From Candidatus Micrarchaeaceae archaeon (GTDB lineage Archaea; Micrarchaeota; Micrarchaeia; Micrarchaeales; Micrarchaeaceae), in NCBI GenBank assembly GCA_027310755.1, contig DAIDAE010000003.1, positions 1-43,746 of the forward strand: 43,746 bases of DNA, in the 5' to 3' direction. The notes beneath the pieces were generated by a model. The model was not told the origin of the DNA and made no database searches. It worked only from the letters and a program-made list of their open reading frames with translations. Of this stretch, positions 40,782-43,746 are shown piece by piece. The stretch's first letter is position 1. Each line of letters begins with the position of its first letter. The position numbers and the translations under genes are program-made.

Positions 40782-42848
40782 ATGGCAACCGATCCTGTAT
40801 GCGGAATGAATGTCGATGAGAAAACGGCAACGCTGATAAGCGGGAGGCAGGGCGAAAAATACTACTTCTGCAGCAAAAGTTGCAAGCTCCAATTTGAAAG
40901 GCCGGAGAAGGAGCTAGAGGCGATCAGAAATGCGCTGTTTGTATCGGTGCCGCTTACCGCAATAATCGTGCTGCTTACCTACCTACTCAATCTTCAATAC
41001 GACAATTACATAATGTTTGTCCTCGCCACCATAGTGCAGCTTTACTCCGGGAGGAGGTTTTATGAAGGGACGCTCGATGCAATAAAAAACAGGTCGGCAA
41101 ACATGGATATGCTTATAGCCATAGGCACAACAGCCGCGTGGATGTACAGCACGGTGGTAACATTTGCGCCGAACGCATTCCCAACGGGCGGGGTCTACTT
41201 TGATACGTCAACGATAATAATAACGCTGATACTTTTGGGCACGTACATGCAGAGGCTGGCAGAAACCAGGGCATCAGACGCGGTTTCTGCGCTGATAGCG
41301 CTGCAGCCCAAAATAGCCAATGTAATAAGGGACGGCGAAATAACGGACAAGCCGATCGGGGAGATAAAGCCCGGGGAAATACTGCTGGTAAAAATAGGGG
41401 AGAAGATACCGACAGATTCGGTGGTCGTTGAGGGGCGAAGCTCTGTCGATGAATCCATGATTACGGGTGAGAGCATGCCCGTCACAAAAAAGACCGGGGG
41501 CAAGGTGATAGGGGGTACGATTAACATGACCGGCTTTTTAAAGATAAAAGCGACAAAAGTCGGGAAGGACACGGCGCTGTCCCAGATAATAAAGATTGTA
41601 CAAGATGCCGCATCCAGCAAAGTTCCAATACAAAAACTAGCCGACCAAATAGCTTCCTATTTTGTTCCGTTGGTTGTGCTCGTAGGGATAATTTCTGCCA
41701 TGGCGTGGTACCTGATCGGAAATGTTGGATCCAACACCGCCATGCTCATATTTGTAAGCGTGCTAATCATAGCGTGCCCCTGTGCGCTTGGCATAGCAAC
41801 TCCGGCCGCGTTGTTGGTCTCTTCAGGAAGGGCAGCCAAGGAGGGGATATTGATAAAAAGCGGGGAATCCCTCCAAATCGCCAGCAAGATCGATGTTGTA
41901 GTGCTTGATAAGACGGGAACGCTGACAAAGGGCAGGCCGGAAGTAACAGACATCGTTCAAATATCAAATTATAAGCAAAAGGATATTCTCAGGTTTGCGG
42001 CCATCGCAGAGCTGAACTCGGAGCATGTTTTGGGCAGGGCGATAGTCGAAAAGGCGAAGAATGCAAAAATAAAAATGGAGTTCCCCAAGAAATTCACATA
42101 TAAACAAGGGAGCGGCATAATTGCAGTTGATAGGAGCGGCAGGAGAATTGAAATAGGAAACAGGGACCTGTTCGACCGGAGACAACTCGCCGTGGTGGAA
42201 AGGCAACTCCAAATGCTTGAATCTGAGGGCAAAACTAGCCTCATCATAGGTTTGAACAATAAGGTAATAGGGATTGTTGCGCTTGCAGATGTGCTGAAAA
42301 AAGACAGCAAAAAGGCAATCGTGGCGTTTCAGGACTCCGGAAAAGAGGTATGGCTGATTACGGGGGATAACGATAGGGCTGCACACGCGATAGCAAAAGA
42401 ACTTGGGATAAAGAACGTTATTGCGCATGCCAAACCCAAAGATAAATTGAGGAAGATAATCGAGCTGCAAAAAACGGGAAAGAGGGTAGCCATGGTCGGT
42501 GATGGCGTAAATGATGCGCCCGCACTTACAAAGGCCGATTTGGGCATAGCGATCGCAGCAGGCACTGATGTGGCAATACAAGCCGGTGGAATAATTTTGG
42601 TCAGGAACAGCATATACGATGCCGCAGCCGCGCTTGAACTGGGAAAAAGGACAATGACAAAGATAAAGCAGAATCTTTTCTGGGCGTTTGGTTACAACAT
42701 AGTGTTAATTCCGATCGCTGCCGGAGCTCTGATTCCCTTCTACACCGTGAGTATATATAATTTCCTGCCAGCATTGGCGGCATTTGCAATGGCTTTCAGC
42801 TCAGTCACAGTGGTTACAAATTCTCTTTTGCTAGCCAGGAAAATATAG
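40782..42848 (+). CDS. copA: Copper P1B-type ATPase with N-terminal YHS domain
   Basis: The N-terminus (DPVCGMNVDEKTATLISGRQ, then YYFCSKSCKLQFE) is a YHS metal domain, not the usual HMA domain. The membrane CPC motif (Cys332 and Cys334 in IACPCALGIATP) marks Cu or Ag transport. The ATPase signatures are TGES (228-231), DKTGTLT with phosphorylated Asp376, and GDGVNDAP (about 573-580). At 688 residues with about eight helices it is complete. It pumps copper across the membrane, probably out. It follows the metal-binding microprotein gene, and the operator above suggests metal-responsive control. Confidence 0.95.
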   Translation: MATDPVCGMNVDEKTATLISGRQGEKYYFCSKSCKLQFERPEKELEAIRNALFVSVPLTAIIVLLTYLLNLQYDNYIMFVLATIVQLYSGRRFYEGTLDAIKNRSANMDMLIAIGTTAAWMYSTVVTFAPNAFPTGGVYFDTSTIIITLILLGTYMQRLAETRASDAVSALIALQPKIANVIRDGEITDKPIGEIKPGEILLVKIGEKIPTDSVVVEGRSSVDESMITGESMPVTKKTGGKVIGGTINMTGFLKIKATKVGKDTALSQIIKIVQDAASSKVPIQKLADQIASYFVPLVVLVGIISAMAWYLIGNVGSNTAMLIFVSVLIIACPCALGIATPAALLVSSGRAAKEGILIKSGESLQIASKIDVVVLDKTGTLTKGRPEVTDIVQISNYKQKDILRFAAIAELNSEHVLGRAIVEKAKNAKIKMEFPKKFTYKQGSGIIAVDRSGRRIEIGNRDLFDRRQLAVVERQLQMLESEGKTSLIIGLNNKVIGIVALADVLKKDSKKAIVAFQDSGKEVWLITGDNDRAAHAIAKELGIKNVIAHAKPKDKLRKIIELQKTGKRVAMVGDGVNDAPALTKADLGIAIAAGTDVAIQAGGIILVRNSIYDAAAALELGKRTMTKIKQNLFWAFGYNIVLIPIAAGALIPFYTVSIYNFLPALAAFAMAFSSVTVVTNSLLLARKI

Positions 42849-42936
42849 CATAGTGAAACACCATTTCTGTCGTTCTTTTGCCACTTGAAAATTAGACGCG
42901 ACTGTATTCAGCCCACCTCAAGCGATGTGGACTTTA

Positions 42937-42971
42937 TGTGCATCTATATACATGGGAGTATATCTGTGCAT
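42937..42971. repeat. Nested direct and inverted repeats downstream of copA
   Basis: The direct repeat TGTGCAT (42937-42943 and 42965-42971) flanks an inverted repeat ATATAC-N6-GTATAT (42946-42963). It could be a regulatory site or a terminator palindrome. The remainder of 42849-42986 shows nothing recognisable. Confidence 0.35.
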
Positions 42972-42986
42972 ATCCGTATAACTAGA

Positions 42987-43097
42987 TTATTTTTGTTTCT
43001 GCATCGCGTGCGCTAGCCTTTCCGAAGCAAGATTCTTTACGAGTCCCTGCCATATCACTAGCTCTTTTTCAAAAGCCCTTTTCACGAATACTCTCAT
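42987..43097 (-). CDS. Possible 36-residue protein coupled to vapC
   Basis: An ATG overlaps the vapC stop (ATGA) and opens 36 codons: MRVFVKRAFEKELVIWQGLV followed by a helical part ending in AMQKQK. The sequence reads as one amphipathic, basic helix-rich peptide and lacks low-complexity artefacts. The ATGA overlap is the usual sign of translational coupling. It might be a third component of the VapBC module or the remnant of a longer gene. Confidence 0.4.
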   Translation of the reverse strand: MRVFVKRAFEKELVIWQGLVKNLASERLAHAMQKQK

Positions 43098-43480
43098 TCT
43101 ATCACTACAAAATTATTGTATCCTAATTTTTTAATCTCTTTAAAATCTTTGTCGTTTGTGACTAGTTTTTCATTATTTGCTACGGTTATTCCTGCGATTA
43201 GAATATCAAATTCATCTATCAACTTGCCTTTAATTTTAAGAGCTCTGTAAATCTCTGTGCTTACTTCTATTTCACTATTCCCAAGTCCATATAAATTAAG
43301 GTTATCAATCAGTTTGTCTAGCGTGTGTTGTTCTGTGAACTTTCTACCTCTAAGTAATTCGTATTTGCTCAATATTGTAATAGCGGCGCTTTCCTTACCT
43401 TTATAAGATTCTATTGCATCTATGGCTTTCTGCTCCCCGACGAGTGCATCTATTAACAGATTTGTGTCAAAAATTACCAA
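43094..43480 (-). CDS. vapC: VapC-type PIN-domain toxin
   Basis: The PIN-domain acidic residues are in place: Asp5 (MVIFDTNLLIDAL), Glu41 (SKYELLRG), Asp92 (LIDEFDILIAG) and Asp110 (LVTNDKDF). The length of 128 fits VapC RNases, which cut tRNA or rRNA when not held by the antitoxin. It directly follows the vapB stop codon with no gap. The region is A/T-rich compared with the centre of the window, suggesting acquisition. Confidence 0.93.
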   Translation of the reverse strand: MVIFDTNLLIDALVGEQKAIDAIESYKGKESAAITILSKYELLRGRKFTEQHTLDKLIDNLNLYGLGNSEIEVSTEIYRALKIKGKLIDEFDILIAGITVANNEKLVTNDKDFKEIKKLGYNNFVVIE

Positions 43481-43717
43481 TTAATCACTCGATAATCTAA
43501 TCTTACCAAAAGCACGTCTACTACGATTAACTTCTCCCTTCCAAGATGAGCCATCTTTCTTATTCAATATACCAAAGAAACTCTCAAGCTGAGCTATGTC
43601 GCCTTTCTGTGTTTTGCCCTTGATTAATTCTTCTATTGCTTTAGAGAAAGACTCCTTCTTTTTAATTTTTTGCAATTCACTATATACTGTTTCGGATACT
43701 ACTATTACTCTGGACAT
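43481..43717 (-). CDS. vapB: VapB-type antitoxin
   Basis: The first 40 residues (MSRVIVVSETVYSELQKIKK, then ESFSKAIEELI) are like the archaeal VapB antitoxins with a ribbon-helix-helix DNA-binding part. The C-terminal SSWKGEVNRSRRAFGKIRLS would wrap the toxin. I use the ATG at 43717, which is about 20 nt from a TATA-like ATATATAGAAATATAT at the window end; an ATG at 43726 is possible. It should repress its own promoter. Confidence 0.85.
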   Translation of the reverse strand: MSRVIVVSETVYSELQKIKKKESFSKAIEELIKGKTQKGDIAQLESFFGILNKKDGSSWKGEVNRSRRAFGKIRLSSD

Positions 43718-43746
43718 GTTTATCATCTATATATATTTCTATATAT

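Noticed and set aside
43094-43726. Defence island at the right end
   Set aside because: Only a VapBC module is visible before the window ends; no restriction, CRISPR or other defence gene supports a larger island.

Overview
The window looks like a compact archaeal chromosome segment, most probably from a DPANN archaeon of the Micrarchaeota (ARMAN-2-like) type. Direct signs of archaea are TATA boxes about 25-35 nt before many start codons, a replication factor C small subunit, a tRNA intron with a bulge-helix-bulge motif, a class III (type IV pilin) signal peptide of the QSAMEYLMTYGWAIL kind, and frequent TTG/GTG starts. The placement in Micrarchaeota is inferred from that pilin motif together with TCA-type and quinone genes; it was not tested by any search.

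Layout. 1-2.8 kb: a degenerate secretion/pilus ATPase relative, tRNA-His, a pilin-like LamG protein and a second membrane-anchored surface protein. 2.9-7.9 kb: a TPR-AAA ATPase, RNase HI, then AMMECR1-like, UbiD and UbiA genes as one operon. 7.9-9.4 kb: a disturbed tRNA-Ile locus with a truncated tRNA-like element, a 38-nt intron in the D-loop, and a 1.1-kb AT-rich island (broken acetyltransferase plus HicBA toxin-antitoxin) bounded by a 24-bp duplication of the tRNA 3' end. 9.4-14.3 kb: surface proteins and a PadR-regulated ABC exporter operon that includes a possible 25-residue membrane peptide. 14.4-24.1 kb: two aldehyde dehydrogenases, a class III aminotransferase, a saccharopine-dehydrogenase-like enzyme, a surface beta-propeller protein and a metallo-beta-lactamase-fold nuclease. 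24.2-31.3 kb: thioredoxin reductase, Y-family polymerase, UbiE, peroxiredoxin, RfcS, tRNA-Pro and several unrecognised proteins. 31.4-39.7 kb: a ferredoxin, malic enzyme, Nudix hydrolase, succinate dehydrogenase (sdhA, two small anchors, sdhB), fumarase and a Rieske protein. 39.8-43.7 kb: a surface protein, a copper operon (metal-binding microprotein, Met-rich small ORF, YHS-type P1B ATPase) and a VapBC module with a possible third small ORF.

How the genes may work together. The aldehyde dehydrogenases and aminotransferase could feed succinate to succinate dehydrogenase, then fumarase and malic enzyme would give pyruvate, with electrons passed to a quinone made with help from UbiD/UbiA/UbiE. 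This route is an inference from gene content. The most striking regulatory signal is a shared 36-bp operator, TTATATCG-N20-CGATATAA, placed in the same way next to the TATA box of both the PadR/ABC operon and the copper operon 26 kb away. This suggests that one regulator controls both export systems. No rRNA, CRISPR array, IS transposase or integrase was seen, and no gap without a gene exceeds 300 bases.
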